Assembly (NCBI RefSeq): GCF_001422365.1
Contig: NZ_LMMT01000003.1
Location: 124,761-188,760 of the forward strand
Direction of reading: 5' to 3'
Length of the DNA stretch: 64,000 nucleotides
Origin: Pseudorhodoferax sp. Leaf265
GTDB lineage: Bacteria > Pseudomonadota > Gammaproteobacteria > Burkholderiales > Burkholderiaceae_C
Numbering within the stretch: position 1 is the first letter of the stretch; the number at the start of each line of letters is the position of its first letter. Positions 1 to 8,609 of this stretch are shown here, one piece after another. The notes below the pieces were generated by a model. The model made no database searches. It worked only from the letters and a program-made list of their open reading frames with translations, and was not told where the DNA came from. A program made the translations under genes and the position numbers.

Positions 1-1661
1 CGTCCAGCCACGGTGGCAAGGTCACCGCGCTCAAGGTGGCCGTGGGCGACAAGGTCGCCGAAGGCTCGGTCGTGCTGACGCTGGAAGCCGAAGGCGAAGC
101 CACTGCTGCCGCACCCGCGCCGGCACCTGCTGCTGCACCGGCGGCCCCGGCCGCCGCACCGACGCCTGCCCCGCAAGCTGCCGGCAGCTACGGCGGCGGC
201 GTCGACCTGGAGTGCGACACGCTGGTCCTGGGCGCCGGCCCCGGCGGCTACTCAGCCGCCTTCCGCAGCGCCGACCTCGGCATGAAGACCGTGCTCGTGG
301 AGCGCTACGCGACGCTGGGCGGTGTCTGCCTGAACGTGGGCTGCATCCCGTCCAAGGCGCTGCTGCACGTGGCCGCCGTGATGGACGAGGTCAAGCACTT
401 CGCCGATCTGGGCATCGACTACGGCGCCCCCAAGGTCGACCGCGCCAAGCTGCTCGCGCACAAGAACAAGGTGGTCGGCAAGCTGACGGGTGGCCTCACG
501 GCCATGGCCAAGATGCGCAAGGTGACCACCGTGCGTGGCGTCGGCAGCTTCATCGACCCGCACCACCTGGAAGTGCAGGAGACCTCCGGCAGCGGCCAGG
601 AGCTCTCGGGCAAGAAGCAGGTCATCAGGTTCCGCCACTGCATCATCGCGGCCGGCTCGCAGGCCGTGCACCTGCCGTTCATGCCCAAGGGCGATCCGCG
701 CGTGGTCGACTCCACCGGCGCGCTGGACCTGGCGACCGATCCCAAGCGCATGCTGATCCTGGGCGGCGGCATCATCGGCCTGGAGATGGGCACGGTCTAC
801 TCCACGCTGGGCGCGCGCCTGGACGTGGTGGAAATGCTGGACGGCCTCATGCAGGGCGCCGACCGCGACCTCGTCAAGGTCTGGCAGAAGATGAACGCGC
901 CGCGCTTCGACAACATCATGACCTCCACCAAGACCGTGGGCGCCGAGGCGACCAAGGAGGGCATCAAGGTCATGTTCGAAGGCGCCAACGCACCCAAGGA
1001 GCCGCAGGTCTACGACCTCGTGCTGCAGGCCGTGGGCCGCACGCCCAACGGCAAGAAGATCGGCGCCGAGAAGGCTGGCGTCGCGGTGAGCGATCGCGGC
1101 TTCATCCCGGTCGACATCCAGATGCGCACCAACGTGCCGCACATCTTCGCGATCGGCGACATCGTGGGGCAGCCCATGCTGGCACACAAGGCCGTGCACG
1201 AGGCGCATGTGGCGGCCGAGGTCATCGCCGGCGAGCAAAAGGGCGACAAGGAACTGCTGAGCGCGGCCTTCAACGCCCGCGTGATCCCCAGCGTGGCCTA
1301 CACCGACCCCGAGGTCGCCTGGGTCGGCCTGACCGAGGACCAGGCCAAGGCCGAGGGCATCAAGGTCAAGAAGGGCCATTTCCCGTGGACGGCCTCGGGC
1401 CGGGCGATTGCCAACACGCGCGACGAAGGCTTTACCAAGTTGCTGTTCGACGCCGAGACGCACCGCATCCTGGGTGGCGGCATCGTCGGCACGCACGCGG
1501 GCGACATGGTTGGCGAGATTGCGCTGGCCATCGAGATGGGCGCCGACGAAATCGACATCGGCAAGACCATCCATCCGCACCCCACGCTGGGCGAGAGCAT
1601 CGGCATGGCGGCCGAGGTGGCGCACGGCACCTGCACGGACCTGCCGCCGGTCAGGAAGTGA
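1..1661 (+). CDS. lpdA: Dihydrolipoyl dehydrogenase (E3) with N-terminal lipoyl domain, 5' end outside window
   Basis: Reoxidises dihydrolipoamide on the E2 subunit using FAD and NAD+, completing the pyruvate dehydrogenase cycle in the cytoplasm. The frame is open at the left edge from base 3 (552 visible residues) and begins inside a lipoyl domain (SSHGGKVTALKV..GDKV); the lipoylated lysine must lie just outside. An Ala/Pro-rich flexible linker follows at about residues 32-60. Then come the FAD-binding GAGPGGY motif, the redox disulfide CLNVGC at about residues 109-114, a second nucleotide-binding GGGIIG, and a C-terminal dimerisation domain with the HPHPTLGES catalytic His-Glu stretch. A lipoyl-E3 fusion is typical of betaproteobacterial PDH operons, so aceE-aceF probably lie upstream. 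A strong terminator follows. No defect is seen in the visible part. Confidence 0.95.
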   Translation, partial: SSHGGKVTALKVAVGDKVAEGSVVLTLEAEGEATAAAPAPAPAAAPAAPAAAPTPAPQAAGSYGGGVDLECDTLVLGAGPGGYSAAFRSADLGMKTVLVERYATLGGVCLNVGCIPSKALLHVAAVMDEVKHFADLGIDYGAPKVDRAKLLAHKNKVVGKLTGGLTAMAKMRKVTTVRGVGSFIDPHHLEVQETSGSGQELSGKKQVIRFRHCIIAAGSQAVHLPFMPKGDPRVVDSTGALDLATDPKRMLILGGGIIGLEMGTVYSTLGARLDVVEMLDGLMQGADRDLVKVWQKMNAPRFDNIMTSTKTVGAEATKEGIKVMFEGANAPKEPQVYDLVLQAVGRTPNGKKIGAEKAGVAVSDRGFIPVDIQMRTNVPHIFAIGDIVGQPMLAHKAVHEAHVAAEVIAGEQKGDKELLSAAFNARVIPSVAYTDPEVAWVGLTEDQAKAEGIKVKKGHFPWTASGRAIANTRDEGFTKLLFDAETHRILGGGIVGTHAGDMVGEIALAIEMGADEIDIGKTIHPHPTLGESIGMAAEVAHGTCTDLPPVRK

Positions 1662-1682
1662 CGCGTTCGCGCGCATGTGCGA

Positions 1683-1706
1683 GGGCCGCCACGTGCGGCC
1701 CCTTTT
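1683..1706 (+). terminator. Intrinsic terminator after lpdA
   Basis: A 7-bp perfect stem GGGCCGC/GCGGCCC with a 5-base loop (CACGT) is followed by CTTTT. It lies 22 bases after the lpdA stop and just before the end of the convergent DUF1439 gene, so it probably ends the PDH operon transcript. Confidence 0.75.
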
Positions 1707-1713
1707 CATGCGG

Positions 1714-2265
1714 TCATTCCAGCTGGATCTTGATGCCCTCGTCCAGCACCGTGATCGCGCCGACCTCGTAGGTTTTCAGGCCCACGGTCATCTCTTCCCT
1801 GGTGAAGCTGCGCAGCACATGGTCGTGCAGCAACTCCTGCGCGACCACGGCGGCGATGCGGCGCAGCCGCTCGGCATCGCCGCCGGCCAGGCCCTGCAAT
1901 TCCAGGTGCTCCACGCTGGGCCGGTCCAGCCGCAATGCGCGCGCGGCGGCGTCCCAGCGCAGCGCGCTGCTCAGGGCCACGGTGCCGCCGACCTGGCCGC
2001 CGCGCAGCCAGGGGCTGGCGATGGTCAGCGCGGCCGTGAGGCCTGTGCGCTGGACCGGCGCATTCAGGCCCAGGCGCGGGTCCTGCAGGCGCACGCGGAA
2101 GATCTCGGCATAGCGCTGCTCGAGCGGGAACTGCTTCTCCACGAGCGCTTGCAGCTCGGCATGGCTGGCGGTGTACTCGCCCGTGAAGAAGTTGAAGCCC
2201 GCTTGGCCGATGGCCGGGAGCGCGGCGAAGGTGAGGAACAGGCAGCGGCGACGGTGCAGGGGCAT
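1714..2265 (-). CDS. DUF1439 (YceB-like) exported protein
   Basis: A 183-residue protein whose N-terminus (MPLHRRRCLFLTFAALPAIGQA) looks like a signal peptide, followed by a domain resembling DUF1439/YceB, a periplasmic or lipid-anchored family of unknown function. I chose the ATG at 2265 because it begins the signal peptide; the longer in-frame extension runs back into soxA and has no conserved features. No lipobox cysteine is present, so it would be soluble or membrane-anchored rather than a classic lipoprotein. It is the last gene of the molybdenum hydroxylase-Sox cluster, 65 bases after soxA on the same strand, so co-transcription is plausible. Its role in that pathway is unknown. Confidence 0.75.
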   Translation of the reverse strand: MPLHRRRCLFLTFAALPAIGQAGFNFFTGEYTASHAELQALVEKQFPLEQRYAEIFRVRLQDPRLGLNAPVQRTGLTAALTIASPWLRGGQVGGTVALSSALRWDAAARALRLDRPSVEHLELQGLAGGDAERLRRIAAVVAQELLHDHVLRSFTREEMTVGLKTYEVGAITVLDEGIKIQLE

Positions 2266-2330
2266 GGCAGCTATTGTGGTCGGCGGGCAGCGTTGCGCGG
2301 CCAAAACCACCGCGTCGCGTGGCTTCATCG

Positions 2331-3080
2331 TCAGGGCCGCACGGCCGGCGTCTCCAGCGGCAAGCCCCGCGCGCGCTGCGCCAGATACAGCTCCAACTCC
2401 ACCAGTTCGGCCGCGCCGAACAGGGGGGCCTGCGCCCGCACGCCCGTCATGCAGTTGCGCAGCCGGCGCTGCAGCGAGCCCATGCCCTGCCATTCGAGCC
2501 GGTAGATTGGATAGCCCGTTGCCTGGCCCTGGGTGATGGGGTTGCCGGCCAGCTTGCGGTCCCAGGCGCCGTCATGGCATTGGGCACAGGACATGTCGAG
2601 CTGGCCGATGCGGCGGGTGTACGCGGCCTGGCCGCGCGCCGTGAACGGCGCCAGCCGCGGGTCTTCGTTGGGCGCGATCGGCAAGCCGCGCGACTGCTGC
2701 GCGACATAGGTCTCCAGGCTCAGCAGCAGTTCGCTCTCGGGTGCCCAGGGCGCGGCCTGCTGGTACCGCACCCGGCACTGCAGGATGCGCTGGGACAGGT
2801 TGAGCGGGCCCTGGCTGGCCTGGTCGAAGGCCGGGTAGCGTGTGGCCACGCCGCGCATGGACTGGCTGGCGTCGCCATGGCAGGACATGCAGCTGCGCTG
2901 GTCGCGGCCCTCGGGCCTGTGCCAGAGCGCCTGGCCTTCGTGCAGCCACAGCATGGCGGGGTTCTGGCTGTCGTCACGCTGCATGGCCTGCGTCGTCGGG
3001 CCCATGAAGTCCAGCCCCGAACGCGCCTGCTGCGCGCCGGCGGATGTGCACACCAGCAGCAGTGCGAGCCAGGCCCTCAT
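2331..3080 (-). CDS. soxA: Sulfur oxidation c-type cytochrome SoxA
   Basis: Periplasmic dihaem subunit of SoxAX, which in the Sox pathway attaches a sulfur substrate to the carrier cysteine of SoxY. The 249-residue protein has a signal peptide (residues 1-17) and two CxxCH haem sites, CMSCH at 64-68 and CAQCH at 165-169. Cys102 and Cys210 (RLRNC) sit where SoxA has haem-ligating cysteines; Cys210 matches the active-site cysteine position. The ATG at 3080 overlaps the soxZ stop by 4 bases, implying translational coupling. Here the carrier is an AACIE-type SoxY and no soxB is present, so the substrate may not be thiosulfate. The family assignment is firm; the physiological substrate is not. Confidence 0.92.
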   Translation of the reverse strand: MRAWLALLLVCTSAGAQQARSGLDFMGPTTQAMQRDDSQNPAMLWLHEGQALWHRPEGRDQRSCMSCHGDASQSMRGVATRYPAFDQASQGPLNLSQRILQCRVRYQQAAPWAPESELLLSLETYVAQQSRGLPIAPNEDPRLAPFTARGQAAYTRRIGQLDMSCAQCHDGAWDRKLAGNPITQGQATGYPIYRLEWQGMGSLQRRLRNCMTGVRAQAPLFGAAELVELELYLAQRARGLPLETPAVRP

Positions 3081-3397
3081 TCGACGCGCACGGCGACGGT
3101 CTCGGTCTGCGAGAAGCCCTTGTCGCCCTCCCAGGTGATGCGCAACTCTCCGCTGCGCTCGGCGCGCACCTGGAAGGCCATGTAGGGGTTGGCCGCGATG
3201 GCGGGGTACAGGTCGGCGCTGAAGACCAGCGCGCCGTCCAGCGTGCACTGCAAGCGTGTGACGATGTCGCGCGGCAGCACGCGGCCGTTCTCGTCGGGGC
3301 GGTAGCCGGTTTCCATCGGGTGGGCGATCGTGGTGCGCACCTCGAAGGGCTCGCCGCGGCGCACGCTGGGCGGGACGTGGATCAGGGTACGGGCCAT
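3077..3397 (-). CDS. soxZ: Sulfur carrier subunit SoxZ
   Basis: A 106-residue SoxZ-like immunoglobulin-fold protein that normally pairs with SoxY to form the periplasmic SoxYZ carrier. The full-length match includes the N-terminal MARTLIHVPPSVRRGEPFEVRT region and HPMETGYR. Like other SoxZ proteins it has no signal peptide of its own, so it is expected to be exported by hitchhiking with the Tat-targeted SoxY partner. An AGAGGA ribosome-binding site precedes the ATG. It lies 10 bases after the SoxY-like gene and overlaps soxA by 4 bases, so the carrier pair and SoxA are made together. Confidence 0.93.
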   Translation of the reverse strand: MARTLIHVPPSVRRGEPFEVRTTIAHPMETGYRPDENGRVLPRDIVTRLQCTLDGALVFSADLYPAIAANPYMAFQVRAERSGELRITWEGDKGFSQTETVAVRVE

Positions 3398-3407
3398 GCG
3401 AATTCCT

Positions 3408-3857
3408 CTATTCGATGCAGGCGGCCAACGTGACCACCACGTCCACGGTGTGCGAGAAGGCCGAGCCGTCCTCCAGCAGGGCCACCGCCACGAGTTTCTG
3501 CGAGGTGGCCAGGCGGATGCGTGTCGCGGCCCAGGCCCGGCCCGAAGCCGGGCCGAAGCGAAAGCGCGCCACGTCGCGCTGCGGGTTGCGCTCGTTGAAC
3601 AGTGCCAGGCTGCGCAGCTGCGGCAGCGCGATGCCCCCGTCGACCGACAGCGTGACGGGCACGGCGTTGCCGTTCTCCACCAGCGTGGAGATGTCCAGCC
3701 GCACGCGGCCGGGCTCGGGTGTGCGGCCGCCGGTGAAGGTGGCGATGGCAGCCGCCAGGTCGCCCGTGGCGGCCATGCCTGGGCGCACGACCAGGCTGGC
3801 GGCCAGGCCCGTGCCCAGCGCCAGGGCGTGGCGGCGTTGCGGGTCGAAGACGGTCAA
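3408..3857 (-). CDS. SoxY-related AACIE arm protein
   Basis: A SoxY paralogue of 149 residues. It starts with a twin-arginine-like export signal (RRHALALG at about 8-15) and continues with the SoxY fold. True SoxY ends in GGCGG, where the cysteine carries the sulfur intermediate; this protein ends VTLAACIE, with the cysteine third from last and bulky residues beside it. This matches the SoxY paralogue family known as the AACIE arm protein, whose cargo is not established. No ATG fits: the start is taken as TTG at 3857, 7 bases after an AAGGAG ribosome-binding site that overlaps the soxX stop. Its neighbours soxX, soxZ and soxA plus a molybdenum hydroxylase suggest a specialised carrier cycle. 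Confidence 0.9.
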   Translation of the reverse strand: MTVFDPQRRHALALGTGLAASLVVRPGMAATGDLAAAIATFTGGRTPEPGRVRLDISTLVENGNAVPVTLSVDGGIALPQLRSLALFNERNPQRDVARFRFGPASGRAWAATRIRLATSQKLVAVALLEDGSAFSHTVDVVVTLAACIE

Positions 3858-3861
3858 GACA

Positions 3862-4290
3862 TCACTCCTTGAGGCTGGACAGGTAGGCCACCACGTCCTC
3901 GATCTGCTGCGCGTCCAGCAGCGGCTTGCCGCGCCAGGCCGCGCCCACCTGCTGCAGGCCCTCGGTGCGGTGGTAGGCTGGCATGATGGTGCCGGGCACC
4001 AGGCGCTGCGGCTCCACCAGCCGCAGCCGCAGCTGGCCAGGGCGCCAGCGGGTGCCGGCTCCCGCCAGGTTCGGCGCCAGGTCGCCCTGGAAGCGCTCCT
4101 CCGGGATCGGCGCACCATGGCACAGCAGGCACAGGCCCAGCTGCCGGTTGGCCACGATGGCGCGGCCGCGTGCGGCATCGCCGGCCAGGCCCGCGAGCGG
4201 CGCCGCGATGGCATCGCCTTCGATGGTGTAGGGCGCCAGCGGCTGGGCGACCGCCGCGCCTGCCAGCAGCAGCGGCAGGAGCCCGCGCAT
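3862..4290 (-). CDS. soxX: Sulfur oxidation c-type cytochrome SoxX
   Basis: Monohaem partner of SoxA in the periplasm, taking electrons from the reaction that loads the SoxYZ carrier and passing them to the respiratory chain. The 142-residue protein has a signal peptide (residues 1-15), a single haem site CLLCH at 54-58 and a likely distal methionine at 103 in GTIMPAYH. Its ATG shares one base with the stop of the molybdopterin subunit upstream (TGATG), so the two are translationally coupled. This coupling is the best sequence evidence that the molybdenum enzyme and the Sox proteins work in one pathway, possibly with SoxX as its electron acceptor. Confidence 0.9.
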   Translation of the reverse strand: MRGLLPLLLAGAAVAQPLAPYTIEGDAIAAPLAGLAGDAARGRAIVANRQLGLCLLCHGAPIPEERFQGDLAPNLAGAGTRWRPGQLRLRLVEPQRLVPGTIMPAYHRTEGLQQVGAAWRGKPLLDAQQIEDVVAYLSSLKE

Positions 4291-6473
4291 CAGGCCTTCT
4301 TGAGATCGTGGTTCTTGAGCGGCAGCGTGCGGATGCGCTTGCCCGTGGCCGCGAAGATGGCGTTGAGCACGGCCGGCGCCGCCACCGCGATGGTCGGCTC
4401 GCCGACCCCGCCCCAGAAGCCACCCGAGGGCACGATCACGGTCTCCACGGCCGGCATCTCGTCCATCTTCAGAACAGGGTAGGTGGCGAAGTTGTCCTGC
4501 TCGATGCGGCCGTCCTTGACCGTGCACTCGCCGTACAGCGCGGCCGACAGGCCGTAGGCGAAGGAGCCCTCGACCTGGGCCTCGATCTGCTGCGGGTTGA
4601 CGGCGTAGCCCGGGTCGGTGGCCGCGACGATGCGGTGCACCTTGAGCTTGCCGTCGTCGCTGACCGAGACCTCGGCGCAGGCCGCCACGTAGCTGCCGAA
4701 GCCCATGGTCTGCGCCAGGCCGCGGAAGCGCCCGGCCGGCGCCGGCTTGTCCCAGCCCACGCGCTCGGCCACGGCATTGAGCACGGCCAGGTGCTTGGGG
4801 TGCTGGGCCATGAGCTTGCGCCGCAGCGCCAGGGGGTCCTGCTTCGTCGCGTGCGCGATCTCGTCGATGAAGGACTCCAGGTAGATCGCGTTCTGGTTCA
4901 GGTTCACGCCGCGCCAGAAGCCCGGCGGCACATGCGGGTTGCGCATGGCGTGGTCGACCAGCAAGTGCGGCACGCTGTAGCCGATCGAGGCCTCGGGCCC
5001 CGGCGCATTGAGGCCCTGGAACACCACGGGATCGCGGCCGTCCTTGATGTTCTGAGGAAAGATGCCGGCCACGATGGACTGGCCCGAAATGCGCATGTGC
5101 AAGGCCTGCAGTTCGCCCTTGGCGTCCAGCCCTGCCACCAAGCGGCACTGCGTGACCGGGTGGTACAGGCCGTGCTGCATGTCCTCCTCGCGCGACCAGA
5201 TCAGCTTGACCGGCACGCCGGGCATCTGCCTGGCAATCGCCACGGACTGGCGCACCCAGTCGTGCACGGCGCCGCGGCGGCCGAAGCCGCCCCCCAGGTG
5301 GATCTTGTAGACCTCGCACTGCGCCGGTGGCAGGCCGGCGGCTTCGGCTGCGGCGGCCAGCGCGGCCTCGCCGTTCTGCGTGGGCGTCCAGACCTCGCAG
5401 CGCTCCGGCGTCCAGCGCGCCGTCGCGTTCATGGTCTCCATGGTCGCGTGGTTCTGGTGCGGGTAGCTGTAGGTGGCCTCGATGCGGCGCGCGGCGCCGG
5501 CCAGCGCGGCCTTGGCGTCGCCGTTGCTGTTGCCCACGACCGCTTGCTCGGCCGTGAGGCCAGCCCTCAGCACCTCGGCGAAGCCGGCGCTGGAGGCCTG
5601 GGCGTGTTGGCCGAAGTCCCATTCGACGGGCAGGGCGTCCAGCGCGGTCTTGGCGCGCCACCAGGTGTCGGCCACGACGGCCACGGCGTTGTCGCCCACG
5701 CGCACGACCTTCTGCACGCCACGCCGCTTCTCCACGGCCGCCGCGTCGAAGGACTTGAGCGTGCCGCCGAACACGGGGCAGGCCTTGATCGCGGCATTCA
5801 GCAGGCCGGGCATCTTGAGGTCCATGCCGTAGACCTGCTTGCCCGTGACCTTCTCCACCGTGTCCAGCCGCGCCAGCCGCTTGCCGATGAGCTGCCAGTC
5901 CTTGGGATCCTTGAGCGGCACGTCGGCCGGCGGCTTGAGCTTGCCGGCGGCAGCGGCCACCTTGCCGTAGGTGGTCGTGCGGCCCGTGGGCTGGTGCGTG
6001 ATCACGCTTTTGGCCGCGCGGCATTCGGCTGCCGGCACCTTCCAGCCGTCGGCCGCGGCCTGAACCAGCATCACGCGCGCGACGGCGCCGCCCTTGCGCA
6101 CGTAGTCGTGCGACTCGCGGATGCCGCGGCTGCCGCCCGTGGAGAAGTTGCCCCAGGCGCGCTGGCGCGCGAGGTTCTGGCCCGGCGTGGGGTATTCGGT
6201 CGTGACCTTGGCCCAGTCGCAGTCCAGCTCGTCGGCCACCAGCTGCGCCAGGCCCGTCAGCGTGCCCTGGCCCATCTCGGAGCGCGCGATGCGAACGACC
6301 ACGGTGTCGTCGGGCTTCACGACGACCCAGGCGTTGACCTCGTCGGGCAGTGGCGTCTGCGCCAGGCTCTTGCGGGGGATGTGGAAACCGACGACCAGCG
6401 CGCCGGCCGTCGCGGCGGTACCGCCGATGAAACGGCGGCGGGTGGGGGCGGGGGTGAGGGTGGCGACGTTCAT
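4290..6473 (-). CDS. Periplasmic molybdenum hydroxylase, molybdopterin-binding large subunit (IorB-like)
   Basis: A 727-residue large subunit of the xanthine dehydrogenase family, closest in organisation to isoquinoline 1-oxidoreductase-type enzymes that hydroxylate a substrate with water and pass electrons outward. It has a Tat signal (RRRFIGG at 12-18), so it acts in the periplasm. It carries the GGGFGRR cofactor-binding motif and the GVGEP motif near residue 692 containing the glutamate that is catalytic in this family. It overlaps the iron-sulfur subunit by 4 bases upstream and soxX by 1 base downstream. The substrate cannot be read from sequence. Aldehydes, N-heterocycles or an organosulfur compound bound to the adjacent SoxYZ-like carrier are all possible. 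Confidence 0.88.
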   Translation of the reverse strand: MNVATLTPAPTRRRFIGGTAATAGALVVGFHIPRKSLAQTPLPDEVNAWVVVKPDDTVVVRIARSEMGQGTLTGLAQLVADELDCDWAKVTTEYPTPGQNLARQRAWGNFSTGGSRGIRESHDYVRKGGAVARVMLVQAAADGWKVPAAECRAAKSVITHQPTGRTTTYGKVAAAAGKLKPPADVPLKDPKDWQLIGKRLARLDTVEKVTGKQVYGMDLKMPGLLNAAIKACPVFGGTLKSFDAAAVEKRRGVQKVVRVGDNAVAVVADTWWRAKTALDALPVEWDFGQHAQASSAGFAEVLRAGLTAEQAVVGNSNGDAKAALAGAARRIEATYSYPHQNHATMETMNATARWTPERCEVWTPTQNGEAALAAAAEAAGLPPAQCEVYKIHLGGGFGRRGAVHDWVRQSVAIARQMPGVPVKLIWSREEDMQHGLYHPVTQCRLVAGLDAKGELQALHMRISGQSIVAGIFPQNIKDGRDPVVFQGLNAPGPEASIGYSVPHLLVDHAMRNPHVPPGFWRGVNLNQNAIYLESFIDEIAHATKQDPLALRRKLMAQHPKHLAVLNAVAERVGWDKPAPAGRFRGLAQTMGFGSYVAACAEVSVSDDGKLKVHRIVAATDPGYAVNPQQIEAQVEGSFAYGLSAALYGECTVKDGRIEQDNFATYPVLKMDEMPAVETVIVPSGGFWGGVGEPTIAVAAPAVLNAIFAATGKRIRTLPLKNHDLKKA

Positions 6474-6970
6474 GTCACGCTCCCGTCCACATGCCGGATC
6501 GACAGGCCGGCCGACTTGGTGCTGCCCTGGGCGACGGCCTTGATCGCGGCGCGCACCCGGTTGTAGGTGCCGCAGCGGCAGATGTTGGTGATGGCCTCGT
6601 CGATGTCCTGGTCGCTGGGGTTGGGCTTGGTCTTGAGCAATGCGCTCGCGGCCATGACCATGCCGCACTGGCAGAAGCCGCACTGCGGCACGTCCAGCGC
6701 CACCCAGGCCTTTTGCACCGGGTGGGAGCCATCGGGCGACAGGCCCTCGATGGTCACGATCTTCTCGGTCGGCTCGATGGTGGAGACCGGCCGCACGCAA
6801 CTGCGCGTGGGCACGCCGTCCAGGTGCACGGTGCAGGCCCCGCAAGCCGCGATGCCGCAGCCGTACTTGGTGCCGGTCAGGCCGAGCTGCTCGCGCAGCA
6901 CCCATAGGAGAGGGGTGTCGTCTTCGACATCGACCTCGCGTTGCACTCCGTTCACGTTCAATCGTCGCAT
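6470..6970 (-). CDS. Molybdenum hydroxylase 2Fe-2S subunit (IorA-like)
   Basis: A 166-residue small subunit with two [2Fe-2S] clusters that moves electrons from the molybdenum centre to an external acceptor. The plant-type ferredoxin cluster ligands are Cys38, 43, 46 and 58; the second cluster uses Cys97, 100, 131 and 133. All eight are present. It has no signal peptide, as expected for a subunit co-exported with the Tat-targeted large subunit. A GGAG site stands 5 bases before the ATG. It is the first gene of the cluster, 91 bases downstream of the spoVR stop; that gap has an imperfect GGCCG/CGGCC hairpin and may hold a separate promoter. No FAD subunit is present, typical of cytochrome-linked members. 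Confidence 0.92.
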   Translation of the reverse strand: MRRLNVNGVQREVDVEDDTPLLWVLREQLGLTGTKYGCGIAACGACTVHLDGVPTRSCVRPVSTIEPTEKIVTIEGLSPDGSHPVQKAWVALDVPQCGFCQCGMVMAASALLKTKPNPSDQDIDEAITNICRCGTYNRVRAAIKAVAQGSTKSAGLSIRHVDGSVT

Positions 6971-7061
6971 CGGGGCTCCTGGCTGTTGGCTGAGAACTGC
7001 AAGTAGACGAGCGCGCGCGGCCGAAGTTCCACGGAACCGGCCGGACGGGGCAGCGGGGGCT

Positions 7062-8594
7062 TCAGGCCGGGTCGGATGCGCGCCTGCGGCGGTCCTGGCG
7101 GTGCTCGGCCACAGGCTCGACCGAGCCGTCGGCGTTCTGGCGTTCGAGCCGCACGTTGAAGCCCCACAGGGTGCCCAGGTGCGAGAGCATGGTGGCGGCC
7201 GAATCGCCGAGCGGGCGGCGCTGGTGCGCGAAGTGGCGCAGCGTCAGCGAACGGTCGCCGCGCAGGTCGACGTTCCAGACCTGGATGTTGGGCTCGCGGC
7301 TGCCCAGGTCGTACTGCTCGGCCAACTGGCGTCGCAGTGCGCGGTAGCCGTTCTCGTCGTGGATGGCCTGGATCTCCAGCTTGCTGCGGCTGTCGTCGTC
7401 GAGCACCGAGAACAGGCGGAAGTCGCGCATGACCTTGGGCGACAGGAACTGCGCGACGAAGCTTTCGTCCTTGAAGTTCTGCATCGCGAAGTCGAAGGTC
7501 TTGCGCCAGTCCGAGCCGGCGAAGTCGGGGAACCAGGCGCGGTCTTCGGCGGTCGGCTCCTCGCAGATGCGGCGGATGTCGCGCCACATCGCAAAGCCCA
7601 GCGCGTAGACGTTGATGCCCGAGAAGTGCTGGCTGTTGTAGGGCGGCTGGTAGACCACGTTGGTGTGGGACTGCAGGAACTCCATCATGAAGCCGTCCGA
7701 CAGCTGCCCCTGGTCGTACAGCGTGTTCAGGATGGTGTAGTGCCAGTAGGTGGCCCAGCCTTCGTTCATGACCTGGGTCTGGCGCTGCGGATAGAAGTAC
7801 TGGCCGATCTTGCGCACGATGCGCACCACCTCGCGCTGCCAGGGCTCCAGCAGCGGCGCGTGCTTCTCGATGAAGTACAGCAGGTTCTCTTCAGGCTCCT
7901 TGGGGAAGCGCTCCTCCTTGGCCTGCTGCTCGGCCTCGTGCCGCGGCGGCAGCGTGCGCCACAGGTCGTTGACCTGGGCCTGCAGGTACTCCTCGCGCTC
8001 CTTCTGGCGCAGCGTTTCCTTCTCGAGCGACAGGCGCGGCGAGCGCTTGTAGCGGTCCACGCCCACGTTGGTCAGTGCATGGCAGGCATCCACCAGCCGC
8101 TCCACGGCCTCCACGCCATGGCGCTCCTCGCACTGCGCGATGTAGTTCTTGGCGAACACCAGGTAGTCGACGATGGCGTCGGCACTGGTCCATTGCCGGA
8201 ACAGGTGGTTGCCCTTGAAGAACGAGTTGTGGCCATAGGCCGCGTGGGCGATCACGAGTGCCTGCATGGGCAGCGTGTTCTCGTCCATCAGGTAGGCGAT
8301 GCAGGGGTTGGAGTTGATGACGATCTCGTACGCCAAACCCATCTGCCCGCGCTTGTAGCGGTTCTCGGTGGCCAGGAAATGCTTGCCGAACGACCAGTGG
8401 TGGTAGTAGACCGGCATGCCGATGGAGGCATAGGCGTCCATCATCTGCTCGGCGCTGATCACCTCGATCTGGTGCGGATAGGTGTCCAGCCCGTAGTCGC
8501 GCGCCACGCGCGCGATGGCTTCGTCGTACTCCTCGATCGCCTCGAAGGTCCACTCCGAGCCGGCGGGAAGGGGTTTGAACTGGGCCGGGGTCAT
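7062..8594 (-). CDS. SpoVR family protein
   Basis: A 510-residue cytoplasmic protein of the SpoVR/YcgB family. The biochemical role is unknown, but it is nearly always linked to a PrkA-type kinase and a DUF444 protein in stationary-phase or stress operons. The sequence is typical throughout, with His/Trp-rich stretches such as [11 protein letters not shown] and a C-terminal [21 protein letters not shown] site precedes the ATG, and the gene starts 15 bases after yeaH. It is third and last in the prkA-yeaH-spoVR set. Confidence 0.92.
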   Translation of the reverse strand: MTPAQFKPLPAGSEWTFEAIEEYDEAIARVARDYGLDTYPHQIEVISAEQMMDAYASIGMPVYYHHWSFGKHFLATENRYKRGQMGLAYEIVINSNPCIAYLMDENTLPMQALVIAHAAYGHNSFFKGNHLFRQWTSADAIVDYLVFAKNYIAQCEERHGVEAVERLVDACHALTNVGVDRYKRSPRLSLEKETLRQKEREEYLQAQVNDLWRTLPPRHEAEQQAKEERFPKEPEENLLYFIEKHAPLLEPWQREVVRIVRKIGQYFYPQRQTQVMNEGWATYWHYTILNTLYDQGQLSDGFMMEFLQSHTNVVYQPPYNSQHFSGINVYALGFAMWRDIRRICEEPTAEDRAWFPDFAGSDWRKTFDFAMQNFKDESFVAQFLSPKVMRDFRLFSVLDDDSRSKLEIQAIHDENGYRALRRQLAEQYDLGSREPNIQVWNVDLRGDRSLTLRHFAHQRRPLGDSAATMLSHLGTLWGFNVRLERQNADGSVEPVAEHRQDRRRRASDPA

Positions 8595-8609
8595 GTCACT
8601 CCCTGACGA

